Assembly: GCA_913020555.1 (NCBI GenBank)
Contig: CAJWAC010000008.1
Span: 1 to 50,845 of the forward strand
Origin: an uncultured Polaribacter sp.
GTDB lineage: Bacteria; Bacteroidota; Bacteroidia; Flavobacteriales; Flavobacteriaceae
Direction: 5' to 3'
Length of the DNA: 50,845 nt
The first letter of the stretch is position 1, and every line of letters starts with the position of its first letter. The translations under genes and the position numbers were made by a program. Below, piece by piece: positions 27,481 through 39,421 of the stretch. Below the pieces are notes generated by a model. The model was not told the DNA's origin. It worked only from the letters and a program-made list of their open reading frames with translations, and made no database searches.

Positions 27481-28314
27481 TTATTCGTCTATTTCTTCCA
27501 AGAAAATAGCAAATGTATCAGTTTCTGCAATATGGAAATAACCAAGCGGAAAATTATTTTCATTTGTGGTATTAATCATATTACCTAATAAAGATGTTGG
27601 TACTGTTTCAAAAGGACCACCACCATTTTGCCCACTTTGACCGATTAAAATTCTTAGGTAAGTGAAATATTCTTTAGATATTCCTAACATTCTAATATTA
27701 ACAGCTGTTGGTAAAATAATATCATCTTCTGAGTAAAAATTAGGAACTTCATATTCTTGACCATCAAAAAAACGATCTTCAATTACAGAATAATTATTGT
27801 TTTGAAAATCGAAAAAATAATAGTTTTCTATATTTTTTTCATCTTGAATTTTTACACTTATTTCTACCTCATTACCAGAAAATAAAGTTTCATCTCCTTG
27901 CTCCACATCAATAATTCTTGTAGATTTTATTTTGGTAGCTTTCCCTTTATAAGTTTCATTATTATGAATTACGGTCAATTCATATTCAATATTATCAGCA
28001 GGAATAAAATCAGTATCTGGTTCATAATTACCATCAGCATTACTATCAACAAAACTAATAATTGTATTGTCTGATAAGTTTGTTAAAAAAACGGTAGCAT
28101 TAGAAACTACAGGAATAATTTCATCAAAATAATCTGCAGATTCGGTTAATTTTACGACATTTTTTGCACTAATAGGGGTTTCATCAAAATACACTTCAAA
28201 AGAGGCATCAATAATTAGTTTTGGTTCAATTGAAGGAACATCAATATCAACAACTTTTTCACAGCTAGAAAAAATCATTAGGGTAAGGACGAATAGTGTA
28301 TATATTTTTTTCAT
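27481..28314 (-). CDS. DUF4249 lipoprotein, partner of the TonB receptor
   Basis: 277 residues with a lipoprotein signal (LMIFSSC, Cys ~18) followed by an acidic EKVVDID stretch, which may act as a surface lipoprotein export signal. The start of the mature part, PSIEPKLIIDASFEV, matches the DUF4249 family. These proteins typically come right after a TonB-dependent receptor, as here (four bases), and probably form an outer-membrane uptake pair in the way SusD does with SusC. Function unproven; substrate unknown. Confidence 0.8.
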   Translation of the reverse strand: MKKIYTLFVLTLMIFSSCEKVVDIDVPSIEPKLIIDASFEVYFDETPISAKNVVKLTESADYFDEIIPVVSNATVFLTNLSDNTIISFVDSNADGNYEPDTDFIPADNIEYELTVIHNNETYKGKATKIKSTRIIDVEQGDETLFSGNEVEISVKIQDEKNIENYYFFDFQNNNYSVIEDRFFDGQEYEVPNFYSEDDIILPTAVNIRMLGISKEYFTYLRILIGQSGQNGGGPFETVPTSLLGNMINTTNENNFPLGYFHIAETDTFAIFLEEIDE

Positions 28315-28318
28315 CTTT

Positions 28319-30688
28319 CTAGAATTTAAAATTGTAGGTAACAGATGGAACTAGTCCAAAAATAGACGTTTGTATGGCTTCATTACGCATTGTTTCTTGG
28401 TTTCTTCTAAAGTTTATAGAAGCCGCATTTTGTCTTCCATAAATATTATAAATTCCAAATACCCATTCTCCTTTCCATTCTCTATTTTTATTTTTATCTG
28501 GAGTTAAAGTAGCAGAAATATCTAATCTGTGGTAAGCAGGTAATCTGTCTGAATTTCTTCTATTATCGTCGTAAATAGGTACGTTTATACCTTGTATTTC
28601 ATATTGGCCTACCGGATAATTTGTAGGTTGCCCCGTTTGGAACAAAAAGTTGGTGTTGAATGTCCATTTTTTTGATAACTCATAACTTGCATTAATGGAG
28701 ATGTCATGTGTTTTGTCAAAAGCAGAACTATACCATTCTCCATTATTTATACCTGGTTCAATGTCAGTTCTTCCTAAAGTTTGTTGCTCAGACTTAGATA
28801 AAGTGTAAGCTAACCATCCTTTAAAATTTCCTTCATTTTTTTTCAATAAAACTTCTAATCCATAGGCTCTTGCTTGTCCGTTTAAAATTACTGTTTCAAT
28901 TTCGTTATTAGCTACTAAATTGGCCCCATTAATGTAATCAATTCTATTTTGAATGTCTTTGTAAAAAACTTCAGTTTCTAAAGAATAATCTCCTTCTTTT
29001 ATTGATTTGAAATAGCCTAATGCAAATTGATCTAACAACTGAGGTTGAATGTATTTTCCGCTTGGTGTCCAAATATCTAATGGAGTAGGAGAGGCTGTGT
29101 TAGATAATAAATGTAAATATTGCACCATTCTATTATAGCTCATTTTGATAGAAGTATCGTCATCTAACAAATAGGATAATGAAAAACGAGGTTCAAAATT
29201 ACTAAATGTAGCTATTGCATCAGTTCTTTTATAAGTTTCTGTACCTATAGCCTCAGCAGATTCGTATTTTTTAAATTCTTCATTATAAATAACGGGATTG
29301 TTATCAGTGTAAACGTTTAATTCATCTTGCCCTAAACGTGAAAAATTACTGAAACGTACTCCATATTGTAAGGTTAAATTATCTGTTATTTTATGCTCAG
29401 CATCTATATATACTGCAAATTCATTAGCATATTTATCAATTAACTTTTCGGGTACTATTCCAGAATCATCTCTACTGGGTATAATTTCACCTGGGTTGAA
29501 TTTCGTATAGATATTGTTGATTCCGTAACTCAGCTTTATCGTATTACTTAAATAATGATTAAAATCATATTTTAAATTATAGTTTGTAATTCCTGAATCC
29601 CATTCAAAACCTACAAAATCTAAGGTTAAACCATAAAAATAATCAGAATAAATTAAAGATAAATTAGAAAAAAGTTTGTCTGAGAAGAGATGATTCCAAC
29701 GTAAGTTGGCAACTTGATTACCATAAGTATTGATGAAACTGTTATTGATTCCAAAAACATCTTTACCAAAATATCCAGAGAAGAATATATTGTTTTTAGT
29801 ATTAATTCTATAGTTTATTTTTGTGTTTAAGTCGTAGAAATAGGCTTTATTATCATTATCAAAAAGAGGCAAAAATAAATGAGCATAAGAAGACCTACCA
29901 CCTACTAAAAATGATATTTTTTCTTCTTTTATAGGCCCTTCAATAAGTAATCTTGAAGACACCAAACCAACTCCTCCTGTAACTTTAAACTCTTTGCTAT
30001 TTCCTTCTTTTTGATAAATGTCTAAAACAGAGGAAAGCCTTCCTCCATATTTCGCAGGAATCCCTCCTTTAAACAATTTTACATCTTTAATTACATCAGG
30101 ATTAAAAACAGAGAAGAAACCAAATAAGTGAGATGAATTAAAAACTGTGGCTTCATCTAATAGAATTAAATTTTGATCTGCGGCGCCACCTCTAACATTA
30201 AAACCAGAAGCACCTTCACCAGCACTTGTAACTCCTGGTAACAGTATTATTGATTTTATAATATCTGCTTCACCTAAAACCACAGGAATTGCTTTAATTG
30301 AAGCTGAGGTCAATTTATTGACACTCATTTGTGGTGATTTTACGTTTATTTTTTCAATATCAGTTTGTATTACAATCTCGTCCAAACTTTCCGATTCTTC
30401 TTTAAGTTTAAAGTTTTTTATAATTTTTTGATTAAGATTAATACTTTCTAAAATTGAGGTAAAGCCTAAATAGCTTACCTGAATTTTGTATACACCTTCA
30501 GGTATCGTTATGGAGTAAAAACCATATTCATTTGTAGTTGTTCCAGCATTAATTTCCGGGAAATAAATGGATACTCCAATGAGAGTTTCATTATTTAAAT
30601 TGTCGTAAACAGTTCCGCTAACTGTAAATTTTTCTTGACTAAAAACGCAGATTGATAGTAAGAAAAATAGGATACTTATTTTTTTCAA
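28319..30688 (-). CDS. TonB-dependent receptor with CarboxypepD_reg-like domain
   Basis: 789 residues: signal peptide (SICVFSQ), CarboxypepD_reg-like domain (~20-105, VSGTVYDNLNNETLIGVSI), plug (~120-230) with GVTSAGEGASGFNVRGGAADQ and a SSHLFGFFSVFNPD segment, then a full beta-barrel ending in an aromatic residue (TYNFKF). It belongs to the shorter receptor class that pairs with DUF4249 rather than SusD. It should import a ligand across the outer membrane with TonB energy; the ligand is unknown. An exact -7 box lies 39 bases upstream, so it forms an operon with the DUF4249 gene, separate from tolC. Confidence 0.88.
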   Translation of the reverse strand: MKKISILFFLLSICVFSQEKFTVSGTVYDNLNNETLIGVSIYFPEINAGTTTNEYGFYSITIPEGVYKIQVSYLGFTSILESINLNQKIIKNFKLKEESESLDEIVIQTDIEKINVKSPQMSVNKLTSASIKAIPVVLGEADIIKSIILLPGVTSAGEGASGFNVRGGAADQNLILLDEATVFNSSHLFGFFSVFNPDVIKDVKLFKGGIPAKYGGRLSSVLDIYQKEGNSKEFKVTGGVGLVSSRLLIEGPIKEEKISFLVGGRSSYAHLFLPLFDNDNKAYFYDLNTKINYRINTKNNIFFSGYFGKDVFGINNSFINTYGNQVANLRWNHLFSDKLFSNLSLIYSDYFYGLTLDFVGFEWDSGITNYNLKYDFNHYLSNTIKLSYGINNIYTKFNPGEIIPSRDDSGIVPEKLIDKYANEFAVYIDAEHKITDNLTLQYGVRFSNFSRLGQDELNVYTDNNPVIYNEEFKKYESAEAIGTETYKRTDAIATFSNFEPRFSLSYLLDDDTSIKMSYNRMVQYLHLLSNTASPTPLDIWTPSGKYIQPQLLDQFALGYFKSIKEGDYSLETEVFYKDIQNRIDYINGANLVANNEIETVILNGQARAYGLEVLLKKNEGNFKGWLAYTLSKSEQQTLGRTDIEPGINNGEWYSSAFDKTHDISINASYELSKKWTFNTNFLFQTGQPTNYPVGQYEIQGINVPIYDDNRRNSDRLPAYHRLDISATLTPDKNKNREWKGEWVFGIYNIYGRQNAASINFRRNQETMRNEAIQTSIFGLVPSVTYNFKF

Positions 30689-30726
30689 GTACTTTTTTTG
30701 TTTGATTAATATTTAATATTCTCAAA

Positions 30727-30734
30727 CAAAAGTA
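30727..30734 (-). promoter_or_regulatory. -7 box of the TonB receptor gene
   Basis: On the minus strand TACTTTTG matches TAnnTTTG exactly, 38 bases before the start. No clear -33 TTG was found. Confidence 0.4.
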
Positions 30735-30783
30735 ATATTATAAAAACCAGTGAAAAGGTAAAAAAACGTTAAAAAAGATGTTT

Positions 30784-32238
30784 TTAATCATAAATAAGGT
30801 CTTCAACTTTTATTTTTTTATTTTTAATAAAGTCATATAATGTAAGTCTTCTTAAAGTATAATAATCTGTCCAGAATTTTTCTAATGAATTTAAATAACT
30901 TAAAATCGACCTATCTTTTTCCTGCAAAGCTAAATTTAAATCTGTAATGGTAATTTTACCTAAAATAAATCTTTTTTTAGTGATTTCGTACCTTCTAATT
31001 GCAATTTCTTGAGCTTTCTCAGCAGTTTTTAAGAAATTACGTTGATTTTGCCAATTTAGGGTGTGTAAATAAATTTCCTGCTCAAATTCTTGTTCGTCTT
31101 GTTTTACATTTGTATTCACTAAATCTTTATTTGCTTCAACTAATTTTTTTCTTGATTTAGAAACACCCCAGTCTAAAATGGGAATACCTAGTGATAAAAC
31201 AAGATTTTGTTGCTGATTGTAATCCTGAAACAAATCAGTAAAAACTTCTCCTTGTTGAGAAATTCCAAAATTTGCTCTAAAACTCATTTGTAATTTATTA
31301 TTTCCATTTACTTCTGCAACATCTTGCTCTGCTTGTAAGCGTCTTCTTCTAAATTCGATAACAGCTTTTCTATTTGATTTTGCTTCTTCTAAAGCTTTTT
31401 CTACAGTTACTGTAAAGGTTGATAGCTCTTTTGGAGTATTTAATAATATATTTTCTGTGTCTAAAATTAAATATCTAGATAAATTTTGAGAAGATCTTTT
31501 AAACCTTATTTCATTAGTTATTAATTCATTTTCAGCATTTAATACTGACAATTCTATTTGCAATAGGTCATTTTCAGCAATTTTTCCCATTTTAAATCTT
31601 CCTTTAGAAATTTGAAACAAAGTATCTTGGTTTGAAAAGTTAGATTTTGCAATTCTTTTTTGTACCTGAGCTTTTAAAAGGGCAAAATATCTTCTAGTTG
31701 TATTGATAGAGATATCTTCCATTCCTTCAATCAGATCTCTTTTTGCTTCTTCATATATTAAAGGTTCTATCTTTTTTTGCCATTTAAATTCGTTGTATAA
31801 TAATGAGTTTTGAGAGTAGTTTATGGAAAAAGGAATGACAGAAAAACGTGTGGCATCACTGGCGAATAAGTCTACTCTTTCAAACTGTGAGCTAAAAGAT
31901 AATGTACCACCTGTAAATGCTAAATTCTGGTTTAAAGATAAAACACCTTGTAATCTAGATTGATTGGTTTCTACAAAAATATCATCCCCATTATCATCGG
32001 TAATTCTATTTATGGAGTTAGAGTATGAGGGTAAAGTAGCATCTAAGCGTAATTGTGGTAACAAGCCTGCTTTAAAATTTCTGTAACGCCAATAACTTGC
32101 TTGGTTTTGGTTGACTAAAGCTTTGTATTCAGGTGAGTTTTTTTGCGCTATTTCAATGGCTTGTTCTAATGTTATTAGCTGTTGACTAAACATTGAAATT
32201 GAAAGGAAAAGGCCAAATAGTATTAGTGTATTTTTCAT
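30784..32238 (-). CDS. TolC-family outer-membrane export channel
   Basis: 484 residues with a signal peptide (ISMFSQ) and the OEP/TolC pattern: LEQAIEIAQKNSPEYKAL near the start, long alternating helices and short beta stretches, with a repeat of the fold in the second half (GKITITDLNLALQEKDRS). It would form the outer-membrane and periplasmic tunnel for the HlyD-type adaptor and the MacB-like permease encoded just upstream (two-base gap). The exported compound is unknown. Confidence 0.88.
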   Translation of the reverse strand: MKNTLILFGLFLSISMFSQQLITLEQAIEIAQKNSPEYKALVNQNQASYWRYRNFKAGLLPQLRLDATLPSYSNSINRITDDNGDDIFVETNQSRLQGVLSLNQNLAFTGGTLSFSSQFERVDLFASDATRFSVIPFSINYSQNSLLYNEFKWQKKIEPLIYEEAKRDLIEGMEDISINTTRRYFALLKAQVQKRIAKSNFSNQDTLFQISKGRFKMGKIAENDLLQIELSVLNAENELITNEIRFKRSSQNLSRYLILDTENILLNTPKELSTFTVTVEKALEEAKSNRKAVIEFRRRRLQAEQDVAEVNGNNKLQMSFRANFGISQQGEVFTDLFQDYNQQQNLVLSLGIPILDWGVSKSRKKLVEANKDLVNTNVKQDEQEFEQEIYLHTLNWQNQRNFLKTAEKAQEIAIRRYEITKKRFILGKITITDLNLALQEKDRSILSYLNSLEKFWTDYYTLRRLTLYDFIKNKKIKVEDLIYD

Positions 32239-32240
32239 GT

Positions 32241-33611
32241 TTATTCGTGTCTAATAGCTTCAATTGGGTTTTTATTAGCCGCAGATTTAGCTGGTGCAAT
32301 TCCAAAAATTAATCCAATAAGTGTGGCTACAAAGAAGGACAGTAAAATAGAACTTAGGCTTAAAATGGTTTCAATACCCGTAGTTATTTCTAAAATATAG
32401 GAAGATAAAATCCCAAGAATTATACCTATAATTCCGCCACCAATACTTACTAAAATAGATTCTGTTAAAAACTGAAGAATTACATCTTCTTTGGTGGCAC
32501 CAATAGCTCTAATTATTCCAATCTCTTTGGTTCTTTCTAATACAGAAGCCAACATTATATTCATAATACCAATTCCACCAATTAGTAATGATATTCCCGC
32601 AATAATACTTAATACAATATTAAAAATCTGTTTTGTTTTTTGCTGTTGTTTTAATAACTGAATAGGAATTGAAATTTCAAAATCAATCATATCATTATGT
32701 CTTCTTTTTAGCATTCTGCTTAAAACGTCAGCTGTTGCATTTAATTCGGATGAATTATTAACTTGTACGACTAGTTTATCAATTTGATGATAATTTCCTC
32801 TTGGTATTCTTTCTTTTGGACCTTGTTGATTTCCTCCAAAAATGATCATTCCTCCAGTATTCTCAATAGGTTTATCACTTATAATTTTACGATCTTTATA
32901 TCGAATTAAAAATGTTTTAATAGGAATGTAAACATCTAAATTCATATTTCTAATACCTAGATTTTCTTGTGCAGTTTCAGAAACAAATTTTTCCTCAATA
33001 ACACCAACAACTTGCAACCAAACATCTTTTACTTTTATTTGTTTGCCAATTGCACTTTCACCAGTAAATAATTTCTTTTCTATTTTTTTACCTATAATAC
33101 AAACAGGTAAAGCACTTTCAGTCTGTGCTTGATTAAAGTTTTTCCCACTTTCTATATTGATATTTGATGTTGTAAAATAATCTTCAGAAACTCCAATTAG
33201 TTTTATTGAATTCTGTCGTCCTTTTTTGATTACATAAGTTTCTAAAATAATTTCTGGACTTACTCTTTTTACTGATGGGATATTTTTTTTAATGCTATTT
33301 ACATCTAGCATATCCAATCCCTTAGAAAAACGTTTTGGTTCTAAAGTACCACCTTCTTCCTCATCTTGATTGTTGTTTTCTTCTTTATCTGAAATTGGGG
33401 TAATTACAATATTATTTACACCTACTAATTCTAATTGCGCTAATATTTCTTTCTCAGCGCCATTACCAATTGCCAACATTGTGATTACAGCTGCTACACC
33501 AAAAATTATTCCTAAAGATGTTAATAAAGTTCTTATCTTATTTGCTAAAATTACGCGAAGAGCTTCTGTGAAATTGGATTTTAATTTCTCAATATAGATT
33601 TTATCAAACAT
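32241..33611 (-). CDS. MacB-like ABC permease without ATPase domain
   Basis: 456 residues in the MacB_PCD plus FtsX layout: one N-terminal transmembrane helix (SLGIIFGVAAVITMLAIG), a large periplasmic domain (~50-320), and three C-terminal helices with LASVLERTKEIGIIRAIGATKEDV. Classical MacB carries an ATPase domain in front of this; here it is absent and no ATPase gene adjoins. With HlyD-like and TolC-like proteins it should form a tripartite mechanotransmission pump that pushes substrates out of the periplasm. The ATPase must come from elsewhere. Gaps of five and two bases to its neighbours show one operon. Confidence 0.87.
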   Translation of the reverse strand: MFDKIYIEKLKSNFTEALRVILANKIRTLLTSLGIIFGVAAVITMLAIGNGAEKEILAQLELVGVNNIVITPISDKEENNNQDEEEGGTLEPKRFSKGLDMLDVNSIKKNIPSVKRVSPEIILETYVIKKGRQNSIKLIGVSEDYFTTSNINIESGKNFNQAQTESALPVCIIGKKIEKKLFTGESAIGKQIKVKDVWLQVVGVIEEKFVSETAQENLGIRNMNLDVYIPIKTFLIRYKDRKIISDKPIENTGGMIIFGGNQQGPKERIPRGNYHQIDKLVVQVNNSSELNATADVLSRMLKRRHNDMIDFEISIPIQLLKQQQKTKQIFNIVLSIIAGISLLIGGIGIMNIMLASVLERTKEIGIIRAIGATKEDVILQFLTESILVSIGGGIIGIILGILSSYILEITTGIETILSLSSILLSFFVATLIGLIFGIAPAKSAANKNPIEAIRHE

Positions 33612-33616
33612 GTAAA

Positions 33617-34864
33617 TTAGTTTAGCATTGCTATTTTACTAGCTTCATATCCTTCTGGTTTATTTAAATAAACAACATCTCCTTCAGATAAACCTTCAGT
33701 TATAATTATAGAATCGTTATTAGAATCACCAATTTTAATTTCGTTTTTAGTAATGGCAAAGCCAGACTTTTTATAAACGTAAGTAATGGATTCTTTAGAG
33801 AAAATTGCTTCTAATGGAATGCTTAATACATTTTTCTTTTCAAAAGTTAAGATTTTATTTGATGTTGTCATTCCTGGTTTAATATTTTCATTAGTTCCAT
33901 TAAGTTTTATCATTACTTGAAAAACTTTAATATCTGAACCTCTTTTCTTTTCGCCAACATTTGCAACACTTGTAACAATACCCTCCATTTCAATATCAGG
34001 AAAAGCATCAAAACCTACTTTTACAGGTAAATCTTTTTTAATTTTTCTGATATCAACTTCATTCGCATAAGTTCTAGATTCCATTTGAGTTAAATCTGGC
34101 AAACTAGCAATGGTAGGATTCCAAGGACTGATTTCTGAGCCAACTTTTTTCTTTGAGCCATCCCAATTTTTATCATAGGTAATCATCCCATTTCCGTCAG
34201 AAAATATTGTGAAAGATTTTAATAAAGTTAAAAGATCATCTAATTTTTTCTTAATTTTTGACACTTGTGTTCCAACTTCAACCATTTTAGCGTTGGCTTG
34301 TCTCTTTTTAATTTTATAATTCTCTAGTTTTTCTCTTAAACCTCTTTCTGCTTTTTCTAAATTAATCTCTAGCTTCTTTATGGTTGCCGGTGGTTCGTAT
34401 ATAGATTGTTTTAACTCCAATCTTGTTTCTTCCATGGAAAAACGTAAATCTTTAATAGCATTACGTTCTTGTTTTAGAGATAATGTAGTATCCAATTGCT
34501 CTTGGGTATATTTAGATTCAGCAGTTTCTAAATTTAAACGTGCATCTAAAATTTGTTCATTAACGCTGCTTGGATCTAATCTTCCTACATAATCTCCCTT
34601 TTTTACTATTGTTCCCTCTGCAACTAAGTCTTGAATTTTTATATTATTAAGTCGAAATTTTCGAAGATTACTTGGACCATTAATTTTTTTTAGACTTGTA
34701 GATTGTGCTTCACCTGAAGTGATTACTTCACTTAGAAAATCAGCTTTCTTTACTTTTGCAGTTAAATATATTTCATCATCGTTTGAAGGAGGAAAATACC
34801 TATAAATAAAATAAATTGAGATTAGCGTTATCACAGAAATGATAACTATACGTTTCTTATTCAT
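33617..34864 (-). CDS. HlyD/MacA-type periplasmic adaptor
   Basis: 415 residues with one N-terminal membrane helix (IVIISVITLISIYFIYRYF), a lipoyl/barrel-sandwich half (VAEGTIVKKGDYVGRLD), and a long coiled-coil hairpin rich in Lys and Glu (~100-230). The second lipoyl half and beta-barrel follow (GMTTSNKILTFEKKNVLSIPLEAIF). It bridges the inner-membrane permease and the TolC-like channel. It is the first gene of the export operon, directly after the icd terminator, with an exact -7 box TAGATTTG (minus strand, 34894-34887). Confidence 0.87.
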   Translation of the reverse strand: MNKKRIVIISVITLISIYFIYRYFPPSNDDEIYLTAKVKKADFLSEVITSGEAQSTSLKKINGPSNLRKFRLNNIKIQDLVAEGTIVKKGDYVGRLDPSSVNEQILDARLNLETAESKYTQEQLDTTLSLKQERNAIKDLRFSMEETRLELKQSIYEPPATIKKLEINLEKAERGLREKLENYKIKKRQANAKMVEVGTQVSKIKKKLDDLLTLLKSFTIFSDGNGMITYDKNWDGSKKKVGSEISPWNPTIASLPDLTQMESRTYANEVDIRKIKKDLPVKVGFDAFPDIEMEGIVTSVANVGEKKRGSDIKVFQVMIKLNGTNENIKPGMTTSNKILTFEKKNVLSIPLEAIFSKESITYVYKKSGFAITKNEIKIGDSNNDSIIITEGLSEGDVVYLNKPEGYEASKIAMLN

Positions 34865-34886
34865 TAATTTTTGTTTTGGCTGAAAT

Positions 34887-34894
34887 CAAATCTA
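34887..34894 (-). promoter_or_regulatory. -7 box of the export operon
   Basis: TAGATTTG on the minus strand, exact TAnnTTTG, 22 bases before the HlyD start. The -33 region would lie in the icd terminator hairpin. Confidence 0.4.
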
Positions 34895-34897
34895 ATT

Positions 34898-34926
34898 AAA
34901 AAAGGGTGCTATTCAGCACCCCTTTT
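34898..34926 (-). terminator. Rho-independent terminator of icd
   Basis: On the minus strand a GGGTGCT/AGCACCC stem (arms 34904-34910 and 34915-34921, loop ATTC) is followed by a run of T (34903-34898). It lies 32 bases after the icd stop. Confidence 0.85.
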
Positions 34927-34957
34927 GTTAATATTTATAAAAAGTTCTGTTAATTTT

Positions 34958-37189
<2,232 letters not shown>

Positions 37190-37329
37190 TTATTATAATT
37201 CGTAAGTATAATGCTTTTTATCTAAAGATTAGCTTTTTAGAAAGCGAGCAAATTTATGAATTATAGATGAGATTTTTAATGGCATATTATCATTAATTGA
37301 TAGTTTTTTTTATCATTTTAATAATTTTT

Positions 37330-37341
37330 GAAATCGATTTC
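37330..37341. promoter_or_regulatory. Perfect palindrome upstream of icd
   Basis: GAAATCGATTTC is a perfect 12-bp palindrome with a central CpG, ~150 bases upstream of icd and ~75 bases upstream of its -7 box. It may be an operator of a LacI-like or other dimeric regulator; inference. Confidence 0.35.
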
Positions 37342-37428
37342 GTGGAAGTTCAAAATATTAGTTTTTTTAGACATTCTCAACTCTAAATTACTTAAAGGTT
37401 ATAAAGAAGACTTTAAAGTTTTATAACA

Positions 37429-37464
37429 AAAAAAAGCGTTGTTAATTAAAACAACGCTTTTTTT
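37429..37464 (-). terminator. Terminator of rplS
   Basis: GCGTTGTT (37436-37443) and AACAACGC (37450-37457) form the stem around AATTAA, flanked by A7 and T7, so it works on either strand. It lies 20 bases after the rplS stop. Confidence 0.9.
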
Positions 37465-37483
37465 GTATAATTTAAAGAAGTAA

Positions 37484-37834
37484 TTATCTTCTTTTTTCTT
37501 GAATTCTAGCTTTTTTACCAGTAAGTCCTCTAAAGTAGTAAATACGTGCTCTACGTACTCGACCTCTTTTGTTAACTTCAATTTTTTGAATAGAAGGTAA
37601 GTTTACAGGGAAAATTCTTTCTACACCTACAGTACCAGACATTTTTCTGATTGTAAATGTTTCTGAAGTTCCAGTTCCTCTTCTTTGAATTACAACTCCT
37701 CTAAAAAACTGAGTTCTTGTTTTGTTTCCTTCCTTAATTTCGTAATACACAGTAATTGTATCACCCGCAGCAAATTCTGCAAATTCTTTTTTTGTTACAA
37801 ATTCGTCTTGAACAAATTTTATTAAAGATTCCAT
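37484..37834 (-). CDS. rplS: Ribosomal protein L19
   Basis: 116 residues, the normal size for bL19. Signatures are [70 protein letters not shown]. It binds 23S rRNA at the subunit interface. An exact -7 box TACTTTTG (minus strand, 37909-37902) would give a ~60-base leader, so it has its own promoter in addition to possible readthrough from trmD. Confidence 0.97.
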   Translation of the reverse strand: MESLIKFVQDEFVTKKEFAEFAAGDTITVYYEIKEGNKTRTQFFRGVVIQRRGTGTSETFTIRKMSGTVGVERIFPVNLPSIQKIEVNKRGRVRRARIYYFRGLTGKKARIQEKRR

Positions 37835-37901
37835 CTTTATATTTTTTTAATTTTTCTAAAACAACATTAACGATTCTCGTCAGAGGTTAATTTAGCTGTT
37901 G

Positions 37902-37909
37902 CAAAAGTA
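37902..37909 (-). promoter_or_regulatory. -7 box of rplS
   Basis: TACTTTTG on the minus strand, exact TAnnTTTG, in the 108-base gap between the GT39-type gene and rplS. Confidence 0.45.
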
Positions 37910-37942
37910 ATTATTATTTTTGGTTGATGAAACTAAAACTAA

Positions 37943-39421
37943 TTATTTTTTTGATTGATAATTTGTGCAATAGTAAATCCAAAATTTTCGAACTTCTTTG
38001 TTGTTTAGTTTTATGATAACAGGTTCTATTTCAGTGATATTATCAAAATAGTTGCTTAGTTCGTTGTGTTGAGAACCATTTTTATCTCTATTTTTAAATC
38101 GTTTATCAGAGTCAATGAAAATTGCGTTTTTTGAATTTAAGGCTGTTAAATCATCACCCAAATAATCAAAATGTAAGCTAGGTAAACCCAAAATGTTTTG
38201 TGCGTAAACTTTGTCGTTCATAAAAAAGTTTAAGCACGCTGATGTTTTGTAGTTATCATCAGAAAAAATAAAAGTATTAGGATATTTTTGCTGTAATTTT
38301 TCGGTTTCAGCTGCCAACTCTTTCCATCCTATCCAAGTATCATCGCTTTTAATGGGTACTAAGTAAAACACAACTTGTAAGCCTACTAAAAAATGAAAAA
38401 TGATGGAAATAATAACTTGTGCCTTCAATAATTTCTTATTTATAAATATTCCTGCTATAATGATTCCTGTAATGTAAGAAGGCATCATCCAATTTAATTT
38501 TACCCAATAAATTGGAGTAAGACTAAAGAAACCTACAAATGTTGGTATAAAAAAAGCCAATAAAAATAGCGTTTTGGCTTTTGGAATTTTGAATTGAGTG
38601 ATAGCTCTTTTAATATATTTAAATGTAAAAGTGATGAATATTAGAAATAAAACGGGAACTAATAAAAACATTTGATGCCCAATAGCACCAAAAAAATAAT
38701 TTGGAGAAATTTTAAATTCTGAAATAGAACTGGTTCTTTCTGAAGATTGAAAAGCAAATGATGCAAATTCATTTTGATAATTCCACCACCAAACAGGAAA
38801 CATAACAGCAATTGAAATAATTATGGACAACCATAACCAAGGAGAAATTAATAGTTTCCTGTATTTATTAGAAAAAATAAGAAAAGCAATTAATCCTATT
38901 TGTAATAGAAGTGCAGTGTATTTGCTGTTGAAAGCTAATCCCATTGCAATTCCACCTAAAATCCAAAAACCTGATTTATTTTCAAAAATTGCTTTATACA
39001 AACATATTAAACTCAACGTCCAGAATAACAATAAGGGAACATCTGGAGTAGAATTGAAAGAAAGTATGGAAATAAAAAGTGTAGAAGCTAATAAAATAAA
39101 TGCTCTTTGTAATTTTTCTTTGGATAAGAAGTAGGACGCTAATTTGTAAAAACTCAGAATGGTTAATGTAGTAACTGCAAAATCGGCAAACTTTATAACA
39201 AAAATAGATTGTCCAAAAATATCTGTAAATAGTCTTAGTATGTAGCCAATCATACCTGGATGATCAAAATAAGATAAAGATAAATTTTGACCATATAAAT
39301 AATAGTAAGCATCTTGGGGCATTAACCCCATAAAAGGAAGTAAAATCAATCTAAATAATTGAAATCCTAAAACCCAAGAAATGGCTTTATTGTTTTTTAT
39401 AAGTGATAAAAGCTTATTCAT
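37943..39421 (-). CDS. GT39/ArnT-like membrane glycosyltransferase
   Basis: 492 residues, about ten or eleven transmembrane helices, then a soluble C-terminal domain of ~130 residues. The first luminal loop holds the acidic catalytic segment [32 protein letters not shown], typical of PMT/ArnT-like glycosyltransferases that use polyprenyl-phosphate sugars. It should add a sugar to lipid A, a surface glycan or a protein on the periplasmic side. Its start overlaps the trmD end by eight bases, so the two are coupled. It separates trmD from rplS, which are usually next to each other. Confidence 0.8.
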   Translation of the reverse strand: MNKLLSLIKNNKAISWVLGFQLFRLILLPFMGLMPQDAYYYLYGQNLSLSYFDHPGMIGYILRLFTDIFGQSIFVIKFADFAVTTLTILSFYKLASYFLSKEKLQRAFILLASTLFISILSFNSTPDVPLLLFWTLSLICLYKAIFENKSGFWILGGIAMGLAFNSKYTALLLQIGLIAFLIFSNKYRKLLISPWLWLSIIISIAVMFPVWWWNYQNEFASFAFQSSERTSSISEFKISPNYFFGAIGHQMFLLVPVLFLIFITFTFKYIKRAITQFKIPKAKTLFLLAFFIPTFVGFFSLTPIYWVKLNWMMPSYITGIIIAGIFINKKLLKAQVIISIIFHFLVGLQVVFYLVPIKSDDTWIGWKELAAETEKLQQKYPNTFIFSDDNYKTSACLNFFMNDKVYAQNILGLPSLHFDYLGDDLTALNSKNAIFIDSDKRFKNRDKNGSQHNELSNYFDNITEIEPVIIKLNNKEVRKFWIYYCTNYQSKK

